Shown: in pieces, positions 24,463-32,634 of the stretch
Layout of the letters: every line of letters starts with the position of its first letter
Position numbering within the stretch: position 1 is the first letter of the stretch
Assembly: GCA_023458035.1 (NCBI GenBank)
Contig: JAEXAX010000013.1
Location: 1-39,403 of the forward strand
Direction of reading: 5' to 3'
DNA length: 39,403 bases
Source of the DNA: Bacillota bacterium
GTDB taxonomy: Bacteria; Bacillota; Clostridia; Lachnospirales; Lachnospiraceae
Position numbers and translations under genes: made by a program
The notes under the pieces: generated by a model
Seen by the model: the letters and a program-made list of their open reading frames with translations, nothing else
Told to the model about the DNA's origin: nothing
The model's database searches: none

Positions 24463-26004
24463 CTAAAACAAGGCGGCAAACACCCGAAAGACAGCCTGTA
24501 CCACTTTGGCTGCAATATGTCGATTGTCACACTCCTCCAGTGTGACCGCCCTGGATACCGCAAAGGTTTCTATGAAGTCACGATAAATATAGCGGATGCT
24601 TTCCGTCCGATGCAGCAATATGCCGCACTCAAAATGATGGTACAGGCTGCGAAAGTCCAGATTTACCGAACCGACCATAGCCTGCAGGTCATCGCAGACA
24701 CAGGCCTTTGCATGCAGAAATCCTGGTGTATATTCGTAGATCTTGACACCGGCTTCCAGCAGCTCCGGATAATTGGCCTGGGTTACCAGGAAGACAATCT
24801 TCTTATCCGGTATACCCGGTGTGACGATACGCACATCGACACCGCTCTTAGCCGCCAAACTGAGGGCAGTCGCCAGTTCATTGCTGAGAATCAGATAGGG
24901 TGTATAAAAATAAATATAGTGGTGGGCATGACTGATCATATTCAAAAATACATTTTCCGAGATCGGCTCTCCGTCAAGCGGAGAATCAGCAAAAGGCTGT
25001 ATCCAACCATCATGATATTCCTGCCAGGCATCTAACTGCTCCTGGGCCGCCATATAAGTCGATAACGCCAAACTGTCATTGGCCGCCACATTCCACATAG
25101 TCAAAAACATGGCTGTCAGACTTGAAACCGCCTGCCCTTCCAGGCGTAGGCCGCAGTCCTTCCAGTAACCAAATCTGGTCACCTGATTCGTATATTCATC
25201 CGCCAAATTAATGCCTCCGGTATAACCGATCACCCCATCAATAGAAACGATTTTTCGGTGGTCACGATTATTCTGTACCGTCACATAAATCGGTCGCAAC
25301 GGATTAAAAACACCTACTTGGATGCCCAGTCGGCGCAGGCTGTCATCATAGCGTCTCGGAATCTTGGTTGACACTCCAAAATCATCATACAGCAGACGAA
25401 CCTCTACCCCCTGCCTGACCTTTTCTACCAGGATATCCAAAATGGTCTGCCAGACGATACCATGGTCAATGATGAAAAACTCCAGAAAAATAAACCTTTT
25501 GGCTGCCCGCAGATCCTCATACAGCTGTTTCATGTACTGCTCTCCGGTCGGCAAAAACTCGCTTTTCGTATGCCCATAGACATAATAACCGGCATAATCA
25601 CTGAGATAAGACAGCTGGTTATGGTCATCCGCCTCCATATCAGAAAAGCTTTGTCGGGGCAGTCTGTAACGCGCCAGTTCCGGCAGATGCTGCATACTCT
25701 GCATATTCATCCTCTCCTTCATATGACGGCTCATTGGCGAATATCCCAGAAACAGGTACAGCACACCGCCGAAAAACGGTATGGCCATGACCAAAATGGT
25801 CCATGACAGCTTAAATGCCGGATTCTGCTTGTTATTAATGATACTGATAACCGCCACCACGCTGATCGACATCAATATAATATTCAGATAGGAAAAAGAA
25901 TCTCCCAGATGCCAGAATACCAGCAACAACCAGCCCAGCTGTATAAAAACGGCCAGCGTAATCAGCGGCAGGCGGCCGGACAGGATATTCAATAATTTCT
26001 TCAT
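24463..26004 (-). CDS. cls: Cardiolipin synthase
   Basis: The 513-residue membrane enzyme condenses two phosphatidylglycerols into cardiolipin. Two N-terminal membrane helices (about residues 8-32 and 36-55, with a third at 67-86) precede two phospholipase-D domains. The HKD motifs are NHRDHRKIVSIDG (as DHRKIVSIDG, about 240) followed by GYTGGINLADEY, and HAKACVCDD with VGSVNLDFRS (about 420-440). The length is typical. GGAG precedes the ATG. It is the first gene of the operon with the phosphoesterase, scpA and scpB. Confidence 0.94.
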   Translation of the reverse strand: MKKLLNILSGRLPLITLAVFIQLGWLLLVFWHLGDSFSYLNIILMSISVVAVISIINNKQNPAFKLSWTILVMAIPFFGGVLYLFLGYSPMSRHMKERMNMQSMQHLPELARYRLPRQSFSDMEADDHNQLSYLSDYAGYYVYGHTKSEFLPTGEQYMKQLYEDLRAAKRFIFLEFFIIDHGIVWQTILDILVEKVRQGVEVRLLYDDFGVSTKIPRRYDDSLRRLGIQVGVFNPLRPIYVTVQNNRDHRKIVSIDGVIGYTGGINLADEYTNQVTRFGYWKDCGLRLEGQAVSSLTAMFLTMWNVAANDSLALSTYMAAQEQLDAWQEYHDGWIQPFADSPLDGEPISENVFLNMISHAHHYIYFYTPYLILSNELATALSLAAKSGVDVRIVTPGIPDKKIVFLVTQANYPELLEAGVKIYEYTPGFLHAKACVCDDLQAMVGSVNLDFRSLYHHFECGILLHRTESIRYIYRDFIETFAVSRAVTLEECDNRHIAAKVVQAVFRVFAALF

Positions 26005-26052
26005 GTTTTACTCCAAATGATCGCAGCTACTCAACAGGTGCTTACGAAAAGC

Positions 26053-26081
26053 AGTATAGCAAAAAAAGCCCGACTTGAAAA
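26053..26081 (-). promoter_or_regulatory. Probable promoter of the cls-scpAB operon
   Basis: TTTTCA and TATACT are 17 bases apart on the minus strand. The -35 lies in the loop of the rpsU terminator and the spacer covers its T-run. Confidence 0.45.
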
Positions 26082-26095
26082 GCCGGGCTTTTTTT
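26061..26095 (-). terminator. Terminator of rpsU
   Basis: A perfect 12-bp stem, AAAAAAAGCCCG with CGGGCTTTTTTT, around an 11-base loop. It begins 6 bases past the rpsU stop codon and ends in seven T on the minus strand. Confidence 0.92.
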
Positions 26096-26101
26096 CATCT
26101 T

Positions 26102-26278
26102 TTAGTTATATTTGCGCTTTCTGGCAGCTTCAGACTTTTTCTTGCGTCTTACGCTCGGCTTCTCGTAATGTTCTCTCTTACGAATCTCCTGCTGGATACC
26201 TGCCTTTGCGCAGTTTCTTTTAAAACGACGTAAAGCACTGTCTAAAGACTCATTCTCTTTTACGATAACAGTTGACAT
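26102..26278 (-). CDS. rpsU: Ribosomal protein S21
   Basis: Translation of the minus strand gives a 58-residue basic protein starting MSTVIVKENESLDSALRRFK and ending RKRKYN. This is the complete S21 family pattern, including KRNCAKAGIQQEIRKREHYEKPS. S21 is a small subunit protein near the anti-Shine-Dalgarno region that helps start translation. The gene is monocistronic, with a strong promoter at 26356-26384, a hairpin in the leader at 26296-26335 and an intrinsic terminator. Confidence 0.97.
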   Translation of the reverse strand: MSTVIVKENESLDSALRRFKRNCAKAGIQQEIRKREHYEKPSVRRKKKSEAARKRKYN

Positions 26279-26295
26279 AAACCCAATCCTAACCT

Positions 26296-26335
26296 CCCTT
26301 CAGTTGTTAACTTGTGCACGATACAACTGACTGGG
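26296..26335 (-). promoter_or_regulatory. Leader hairpin over the rpsU ribosome-binding region
   Basis: On the minus strand CCC-AGT-CAGTTGT pairs with ACAACTG-AA-GGG (7 bp plus 3 bp). The last GGG is part of the GGGAGG upstream of rpsU. The stem could modulate initiation or S21 binding. Confidence 0.45.
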
Positions 26336-26355
26336 TATTCCATTGCACAGGGTCT

Positions 26356-26384
26356 ATTATATACATTTTTATGCCGTTCGTCAA
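26356..26384 (-). promoter_or_regulatory. Promoter of rpsU
   Basis: TTGACG, a 17-base spacer and a perfect TATAAT on the minus strand, 12 bases past the alaS stop codon. The predicted leader is about 70 bases. Confidence 0.8.
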
Positions 26385-26396
26385 TCACTATTTCCG

Positions 26397-29054
26397 TTAA
26401 GACAGCATTTTCTCCAAACTCAGGCCTGCCTGCTCCATAGCCTGCGGGATGCCGGCCGGATTTTTTCCGCCGGCCTGCGCCTGATTCGGACGGCCGCCAC
26501 CGCCGCCGCCGACCAGCGGCGCCACCTCACGGATCAGATTTCCGGCATGAGCGCCATGAGCCACTGCCTGCTCGGTCGCAAAGGACAGAATATTCACTTT
26601 TTGGTTCGTTACGGAAAATAGCAGGACAACACCTTCTCCAACCAGTTCCTTATATCGATCTCCCAGCTCTCTGAGCGCATTCATATCGACATCATCTACC
26701 CTGGCCATGGCATAGGCAAAGTCACCGACCTGATGAATGTTTGCGGTCAGGTCACCGGCTGCCTGGGCTGCCAGCTTGGTTTTCATGCTCTCATTTTCGG
26801 AACGAAGCTCACGCAGCTGCTCCTGTAAGCCGGAAAGTCTGTCAACCAGCGCCGCCTCATCGGCCTTCAACAACCGGCAGGCCTCGAATACCGTTTCCTC
26901 CAATTTCTCGAAATACGCATCCACCGCATCCCCGGTAATAGCCACGATACGGCGCACACCGGCTGCAACACCGGCCTCGGAGCTGATCTTAAAGCTTCTG
27001 ATATCGGCTGTATTCTCCACATGAGTACCGCCGCAAAGCTCCTTGGAAAAATCTCCCATGGTCAGCACACGAACACTGTCGCCGTACTTCTCATCAAACA
27101 AAGCCATGGCTCCGGACTGCTTAGCTTCCTCGATAGTCATCACATCCGTCCGAACTGTCAGCTTGGCACGAATCTGCTCATTGACCAAATCCGTCACTGC
27201 CCGCAGCTCTTCCTTTGTCAGCGGCGAGAAATGCGAGAAATCAAAACGCAGGTACTCATCCGTCACCAATGAACCCTTCTGCTCTACATGATCACCCAGA
27301 ACCATTTTTAATGCCTTCTGCAGCAAATGAGTGGCGCTGTGGTTGGCTCTAATACGATCACGCCGAACACTATCCACCGCCAGTTCTGAGATATCTCCCA
27401 CTTCCAGTCTGCCGGAAATCACTTCACCGAAATGAGCGATCTTATCTCCGGTTACCGGCTTGGTCTCTTTTACGGAAAAGACCGCATCTTTGACACGTAT
27501 CATGCCGGTATCACCGATCTGACCTCCCTTGGTTGCATAGAACGGTGTTTTGTCCACCAGGATGGCTCCTTGCTGTCCCTCCTCCAAAGCTTCCACGATC
27601 TCAGAATGTTCCGGTTCTTCTTCGATATGAACCATGGCCAGAATTTCCGATGCCGCATTGTCATTTTCGTAGCCGACAAACAGGGTCTGCATAGCCGGAT
27701 CCAGCTGATCAAAAACAGTACTGTCGGCGCCGCTGTAGTTGGTTGTCTTTCTGGCTGCCCGAGCCTTTTGCTTTTGCTCTGCCATGGCTGCCCGATAGCC
27801 GTCCTCGTCTACCGTGATCCCTTTTTCTTCCATAATCTCAACCGTCAGTTCATATGGAAAACCGTAGGTGTCATACAAACGGAAGGCTTCACTGCCGGCC
27901 AATACGGTTTCCTTCTTCTTTTGCAGCTCATCGATCAGCTGAGACAGAATACTCAAGCCCTGATCGATGGTTTTGTTAAATTGCTCTTCTTCTTGGGTTA
28001 ATACCTTAAAGATAAAGGCCTTCTTTTCTTCTAATTCCGGATAACCATCCTTTGACTCATTGATGACAGTTTCAGACAGTTTTGCTAAAAATAGTCCGTC
28101 GATACCCAGCAGTCTGCCGTGACGGGCAGCTCGTCGAATGATCTTGCGCAGTACATAACCGCGCCCTTCATTGGTCGGCATGATACCGTCACTGATCATA
28201 AAGGTCGAAGAACGAATATGGTCGGTAATCAACCGAATCGACACATCCTTGGCGGCATCGCTTTGGTAGGTCGCCTTTGCCAACTCACACACGCGATCCC
28301 GGATAGCACGAATGGTATCAACATCAAAGATGGAATCAACATCCTGTACCACCACTGCCAAACGTTCCAGCCCCATACCGGTATCAATATTCTTCTGCTC
28401 CAGCTCGGAATAATGACCGGCGCCGTCGCTTTCAAACTGGGTAAATACGTTGTTCCATACCTCTATATAACGGTCGCACTCGCAGCCGACCGTACAGTCC
28501 GGCTCATCACAACCGTACTTTGCGCCTCGGTCATAATAAATCTCCGAACACGGACCGCAAGGGCCTGCGCCATGCTCCCAGAAGTTATCGGCCTTACCGA
28601 AACGGAAGATCCGCTCCTTCGCAATGCCCATCTCCTCATTCCAGATGGCAAAAGCCTCATCGTCATCTTCATAGACAGATGGATACAGACGTTCCGGGTC
28701 CAGACCGACCACCTCAGTCAGGAATTCCCAGGACCAATGAATCGCTTCGCGCTTGAAATAATCACCGAACGAAAAGTTGCCCAGCATCTCAAAAAATGTG
28801 CCGTGGCGAGCAGTCTTGCCGACATTTTCAATATCACCGGTGCGAATGCACTTCTGGCAGGTCGTCACACGCTTCCGCGGCGGAATTTCCAGACCGGTAA
28901 AATACGGCTTGAGCGGCGCCATACCGGAGTTAATCAATAATAAGCTCTTATCATTACGCGGCACCAATGAAAAGCTCTTCAGCGCCAGATGTTCCTTACT
29001 TTCAAAAAATTCCAGAAACATTTTTCTTAATTCATTTACACCATACTGCTTCAC
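26397..29054 (-). CDS. alaS: Alanyl-tRNA synthetase
   Basis: The 885-residue enzyme charges tRNA-Ala. The class II catalytic core at the N terminus shows INSGMAPLKPYFTG and RHGTFFEMLGNFSFGDYFK (about 60-115). The editing domain carries the zinc-type motifs HSATHLL (about 565) and CGGTHVENT (about 665). A coiled-coil (about 715-750) and the C-Ala domain with the Gly-rich GGGGGGRPNQAQAGG complete the normal length. The start is GTG, supported by AGAGGAGG 6 bases upstream. A promoter at 29105-29133 overlaps the end of rnhA. No T-box leader is present, since only 51 bases separate the genes. Confidence 0.97.
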   Translation of the reverse strand: MKQYGVNELRKMFLEFFESKEHLALKSFSLVPRNDKSLLLINSGMAPLKPYFTGLEIPPRKRVTTCQKCIRTGDIENVGKTARHGTFFEMLGNFSFGDYFKREAIHWSWEFLTEVVGLDPERLYPSVYEDDDEAFAIWNEEMGIAKERIFRFGKADNFWEHGAGPCGPCSEIYYDRGAKYGCDEPDCTVGCECDRYIEVWNNVFTQFESDGAGHYSELEQKNIDTGMGLERLAVVVQDVDSIFDVDTIRAIRDRVCELAKATYQSDAAKDVSIRLITDHIRSSTFMISDGIMPTNEGRGYVLRKIIRRAARHGRLLGIDGLFLAKLSETVINESKDGYPELEEKKAFIFKVLTQEEEQFNKTIDQGLSILSQLIDELQKKKETVLAGSEAFRLYDTYGFPYELTVEIMEEKGITVDEDGYRAAMAEQKQKARAARKTTNYSGADSTVFDQLDPAMQTLFVGYENDNAASEILAMVHIEEEPEHSEIVEALEEGQQGAILVDKTPFYATKGGQIGDTGMIRVKDAVFSVKETKPVTGDKIAHFGEVISGRLEVGDISELAVDSVRRDRIRANHSATHLLQKALKMVLGDHVEQKGSLVTDEYLRFDFSHFSPLTKEELRAVTDLVNEQIRAKLTVRTDVMTIEEAKQSGAMALFDEKYGDSVRVLTMGDFSKELCGGTHVENTADIRSFKISSEAGVAAGVRRIVAITGDAVDAYFEKLEETVFEACRLLKADEAALVDRLSGLQEQLRELRSENESMKTKLAAQAAGDLTANIHQVGDFAYAMARVDDVDMNALRELGDRYKELVGEGVVLLFSVTNQKVNILSFATEQAVAHGAHAGNLIREVAPLVGGGGGGRPNQAQAGGKNPAGIPQAMEQAGLSLEKMLS

Positions 29055-29104
29055 GTTATTCCTCCTCTGTCGTACAGCATTCGGGCTAGATCCCGGTTCT
29101 CCCC

Positions 29105-29133
29105 ATCATAGCATACCATCATCATTTTGTAAA
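29105..29133 (-). promoter_or_regulatory. Promoter of alaS
   Basis: TTTACA, a 17-base spacer and TATGAT on the minus strand. It lies within the last codons of rnhA. Confidence 0.6.
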
Positions 29134-29588
29134 TTATCACCATCTGCCGCCGCAGTGGCCAATTGATCGCATAATTCATTCTGCGGATGACCGGCATGCC
29201 CTTTGATCCAGTGGTAGGTTACGGTATGCGGCTCTACTGCTTCCAGCAAACGTTTCCACAGATCAATATTCTTTACTTCATTCTTCTTGCCGCGGCGAAA
29301 ATCTGTGCGTAGCCAACCCGCGATCCAGTTTTGGCAAAACGCATCGATGACATATTTAGAATCCGAATACACCTCCACCTGACAGGGCTTGGTCAGAGCT
29401 TCCATGCCGATGATCAGTCCCAAAAGCTCCATCCGATTATTGGTCGTCAAACGAAAGCCCTGCGAGAACCGACGCTCGTGCAATTCTCCGGCCGCATCCC
29501 GAAAATGCACTACCGTACCATAGCCGCCCGGTCCTGGATTCCCGCGACTGCTGCCGTCACTGTATATCGTTACCCTAGGTCTGTCCAT
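29106..29588 (-). CDS. rnhA: Ribonuclease HI
   Basis: The 160-residue nuclease cuts RNA in RNA-DNA hybrids. The four acidic catalytic residues are placed as expected: Asp in IYSDGSSRGNPGPGG (residue 11), Glu in NRMELLG (about 53), Asp in YSDSKYV (about 76) and Asp in NELCDQLA (about 142). The basic handle region with W residues (NWIAGWLRTDFRRGKK) is present. The gene overlaps the end of the metallo-hydrolase gene by 19 bases and is the last gene of the tetrapyrrole operon. It is an unrelated housekeeping passenger. Confidence 0.96.
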   Translation of the reverse strand: MDRPRVTIYSDGSSRGNPGPGGYGTVVHFRDAAGELHERRFSQGFRLTTNNRMELLGLIIGMEALTKPCQVEVYSDSKYVIDAFCQNWIAGWLRTDFRRGKKNEVKNIDLWKRLLEAVEPHTVTYHWIKGHAGHPQNELCDQLATAAADGDNLQNDDGML

Positions 29589-30280
29589 ATCTGCCCCTCT
29601 CCTTTTATCTCCAGGCTACGCTCTGCGCCCGGTCTGTTTTCCCGTTTGGCCTGCACTCGCCAACGCATTCCTTCTGCAAATCTCCCCCACAAATGCATCG
29701 GCACGATCTGTTTGCAGTCAATCCTCTCGGCAAAGGCTGTCAGACCAATACCGCAGGCTGCCTCCTGCCGAGGATCCAAGGGCAAAAAGGCCAGATCACA
29801 ATACCCCTTCGTTTTCTCTCGAATCAGCTCCAGCTCTGTCAGGTAATCCCTCTTCATTTTTTCATTCCAGTCATCCGGCTCACCTTCCCAATGCCACCAA
29901 TTCAGATCTCCGGCAAAGAAGATGCTTTTCTCATCCGCCTGCACCAAAAAAGCGACACCCTGATCAGTCGAATGAAAGGTGGCAAGCATCAGCCTATCAA
30001 TCTGATAGCTTTTACGCTCGCTGACCATGAAAATCCGTCTGTCAGCCCGGTCAGCAGCCGACAAACGAATGTCATCCGACAAAATCCAGGTTCTGTCAGC
30101 CTGTGGATAAACATGCAGCGCTGCCTCGGTAAAATGATCGTGATGGCCATGACTGGCCAGAATATAGAGCGGCTTAGCCGCTTGCAGCTCGGGTAATTCT
30201 CCTTCCGCATAATCAAACAGTAGAAAACAATTGTCTGTTTCCAAAAGAAAGCTGCTGTGATGGATAAATGTCAAATTCAT
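29570..30280 (-). CDS. Metallo-beta-lactamase-fold hydrolase
   Basis: The 236-residue protein contains the metal motif ASHGHHDHFTEAA (HxHxDH, about residues 49-61), with the later FFAGDLNWWHWEG (Asp) and PMHLWG (His). It resembles the UlaG-like MBL hydrolases. The substrate is unknown and a link to tetrapyrrole synthesis is not established. ATG at 30280 overlaps the hemL stop codon as ATGA, with AGGAG 8 bases before, so the longer frame to 30298 is rejected. It is coupled to hemL and overlaps rnhA. Confidence 0.86.
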   Translation of the reverse strand: MNLTFIHHSSFLLETDNCFLLFDYAEGELPELQAAKPLYILASHGHHDHFTEAALHVYPQADRTWILSDDIRLSAADRADRRIFMVSERKSYQIDRLMLATFHSTDQGVAFLVQADEKSIFFAGDLNWWHWEGEPDDWNEKMKRDYLTELELIREKTKGYCDLAFLPLDPRQEAACGIGLTAFAERIDCKQIVPMHLWGRFAEGMRWRVQAKRENRPGAERSLEIKGEGQIWTDLG

Positions 30281-31563
30281 CTGCGGTACTCCTTCCAAAA
30301 GGCATCAAAGACCTCCAGAAAACGCTCCACCTGTTCTCTTGTATGTTTCACTGATAAAAAGACGGCTTCAAACTGCGACGGCGCAAAATAGAATCCGCGT
30401 GCGAAGAGATAGCGATAACACTCAGCAAATAGCTCCGTATCACAGGTCTTGGCCGACTCATAATCGGTAACCGGCTGCGGTGTGAAAAAAATGGAAAACA
30501 GATTTCCGGTCGCTCCAACCGTCAATGGCAGCTCCTGCTCATTAATCCGCTGCCGCAGCTGCTCCTGCAGGTAAGCAGACAGACTATCGATCTGCTGATA
30601 GATCTCAGGATGATCCCGCAGCTTTCTAAGCTGCGTCAGTCCGGCCGCCATGGCAACCGGGTTTCCGCTTAAGGTTCCTGCCTGGTAAACCGCGCCGAGC
30701 GGTGCAACCTGTTCCATCAATTCACGCCCGCCTGCATAAGCCCCGACCGGCATACCGCCGCCGATGATTTTTCCGTAGCAGACGATATCCGGCTGAATGT
30801 CAAAAAATCCGATGGCGCCGGTCAACCCCAGTCGAAACCCGGTAATTACCTCATCGAAAATCAGCAGACTGCCGTTTTGTTTGGTGATTTCGCGCAAAAA
30901 GCGCAGATAAGTCGGATTGACCGTCAGTACGCCCATATTAGCAGGTACCGGTTCCAGAATGACGGCTGCAATCTGCTGTCCATACACCGCAAACGCCCGC
31001 TCGACAGCCCCTATGTCATGAAAAGGAAGCTGAATGGTCTCGCTCAAGTAAGAGGCCGGCACCCCGGCAGAATCTGCCTTTTTCTGCGTCATCAGGCCGG
31101 AGCCGGCACTGACCAGCAAAGCGTCACTGTGGCCGTGATAACAGCCCTCAAATTTAATGATTTTGTTTCTGCCGGTGACGCCCCTGGCCAAACGAATGGC
31201 GCTCATGGTGGCCTCGGTTCCTGAATTGACCATACGAACCATGTCCATGCCCGGAATCAGATCGATCAGCAGTGTTGCCATCTCATATTCCAATTCGGTG
31301 GCCGCTCCGAAGGTCAGTCCTTTAGCAGCCGTTTCCGTCACCGCCGCCAGCACATCGGCATCTGCGTGACCAAGGATCAACGGCCCCCAGGAACAGACAA
31401 AATCGGTAAACCGGCGCCCCTCTATATCAATGATCTCACTACCCTCACCGCGTTCCATGATCGGCATCTCCAGGCCGACTTGGCGAAAGGCCCGTACCGG
31501 CGAGTTGACCCCGCCCGGCATCACCCGCGCACAGGCCGCTCTGATCTGTTCTGCTCTTGTCAT
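30277..31563 (-). CDS. hemL: Glutamate-1-semialdehyde 2,1-aminomutase
   Basis: The 428-residue PLP enzyme turns glutamate-1-semialdehyde into 5-aminolevulinate, the second step of the C5 pathway begun by HemA. GGVNSPVRAF opens the conserved part, EGCYHGHSDALL is at about 143, LLIFDEVITGFR at about 235 and the PLP Lys in CYGKIIGGGMP at about 265, as in the family. The ATG at 31563 has GAGG 6 bases upstream, whereas the ATG at 31575 has no site. It follows hemB by 57 bases. Confidence 0.96.
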   Translation of the reverse strand: MTRAEQIRAACARVMPGGVNSPVRAFRQVGLEMPIMERGEGSEIIDIEGRRFTDFVCSWGPLILGHADADVLAAVTETAAKGLTFGAATELEYEMATLLIDLIPGMDMVRMVNSGTEATMSAIRLARGVTGRNKIIKFEGCYHGHSDALLVSAGSGLMTQKKADSAGVPASYLSETIQLPFHDIGAVERAFAVYGQQIAAVILEPVPANMGVLTVNPTYLRFLREITKQNGSLLIFDEVITGFRLGLTGAIGFFDIQPDIVCYGKIIGGGMPVGAYAGGRELMEQVAPLGAVYQAGTLSGNPVAMAAGLTQLRKLRDHPEIYQQIDSLSAYLQEQLRQRINEQELPLTVGATGNLFSIFFTPQPVTDYESAKTCDTELFAECYRYLFARGFYFAPSQFEAVFLSVKHTREQVERFLEVFDAFWKEYRR

Positions 31564-31620
31564 CTGTGTCCTCATTTCTGCTACTTAGATTGATTTGTAA
31601 TAGAAACTGCCGTATGCCGT

Positions 31621-32613
31621 TCAGCCGATCCGTCCGCTGTCCATCAGCCTCGCGATTTCCGGTGCGTAATAGCTGATATACAGGTCCGCGCCGGCTCGAA
31701 AAGCCGCCACCGTTGTTTCGGCAATCAGCGCTTCTTCATCGCAGTATCCAAGGGCAGCGGCTGACTTAATCATGGCATATTCACCGCTGACACTGTAAGC
31801 CGCCAGCGGCAGATTGGTCTGTTCCTTAACTCTAGTCACAATGTCCAGATAGGAAACGGCCGGCTTTACCATCAGGATATCCGCTCCTTCATCAGCATCC
31901 AGAAGAGCTTCCTTAACGGCTTCCCGACTGTTATGGTAGTCCATCTGATAACCTCTGCGATCTCCGAAAGCCGGAGCCGAATCAGCAGCGTCCCGAAACG
32001 GTCCATAAAAGGCCGAGGCGTATTTCACCGCATAAGACATGATCGGCAGCCCGGTAAATCCGGCTGCATCCAAGGCTTCACGGATGGCTCTGATCCTGCC
32101 GTCCATCATATCCGACGGCGCCACCATATCTGCTCCGGCCCGGGCATGGGAAACAGCGATCTGCGCCAATCTGTTCAATGTCTCATCATTATCGACCTGT
32201 TGTCCGTTCAATATTCCGCAATGACCGTGACTGGTATATTCACACATGCAGACATCGGTAATCAGATATAGATGGGAAAATTCCGAGCGCAATAAGCGCA
32301 AAGCCCGTTGAACAATACCATTTTCGTCATCCGCCTGTGATCCGCAGGCATCCTTGTGCGCCGGAATACCGAACAGCATAATCGCCCGAATCCCGGCTGT
32401 CATCAGTTGCTCCACCGCCGGCCGCAGAGCCGCCAATGTATATCGATATTGTCCCGGCATGGTGCGAATCTCCTCGCGCTCAAGTCCCTCCGCCAGCACG
32501 CCGTCTTCTACCACAAACATCGGATAAATCAGGGCATCCTTTGAGATTCTGGTTTCTCTCACCATACCTCGCAATATACTGTTTTCTCTTAATCGTCTCG
32601 GCCGGATCCTCAT
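31621..32613 (-). CDS. hemB: Porphobilinogen synthase (ALA dehydratase)
   Basis: The 330-residue enzyme joins two 5-aminolevulinates into porphobilinogen. RPRRLRENSILRGMVRET starts the fold. The zinc-type Cys cluster DVCMCEYTSHGHCG lies at about 121-134. The two Schiff-base Lys are in SYAVKYASAFYGPFRDA (about 198) and ILMVKPAVSYLDI (about 250). AGAGG precedes the ATG by about 8 bases. It lies between the fused hemC/cobA/hemD gene and hemL. Confidence 0.96.
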   Translation of the reverse strand: MRIRPRRLRENSILRGMVRETRISKDALIYPMFVVEDGVLAEGLEREEIRTMPGQYRYTLAALRPAVEQLMTAGIRAIMLFGIPAHKDACGSQADDENGIVQRALRLLRSEFSHLYLITDVCMCEYTSHGHCGILNGQQVDNDETLNRLAQIAVSHARAGADMVAPSDMMDGRIRAIREALDAAGFTGLPIMSYAVKYASAFYGPFRDAADSAPAFGDRRGYQMDYHNSREAVKEALLDADEGADILMVKPAVSYLDIVTRVKEQTNLPLAAYSVSGEYAMIKSAAALGYCDEEALIAETTVAAFRAGADLYISYYAPEIARLMDSGRIG

Positions 32614-32634
32614 ATCATTTCCTCTTTCTGTATT

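Noticed and set aside
29055..29105. T-box leader for alaS
   Set aside because: The gap is 51 bases, too short, and lacks the conserved T-box sequence. Only a 4-bp hairpin without a T-run is present.
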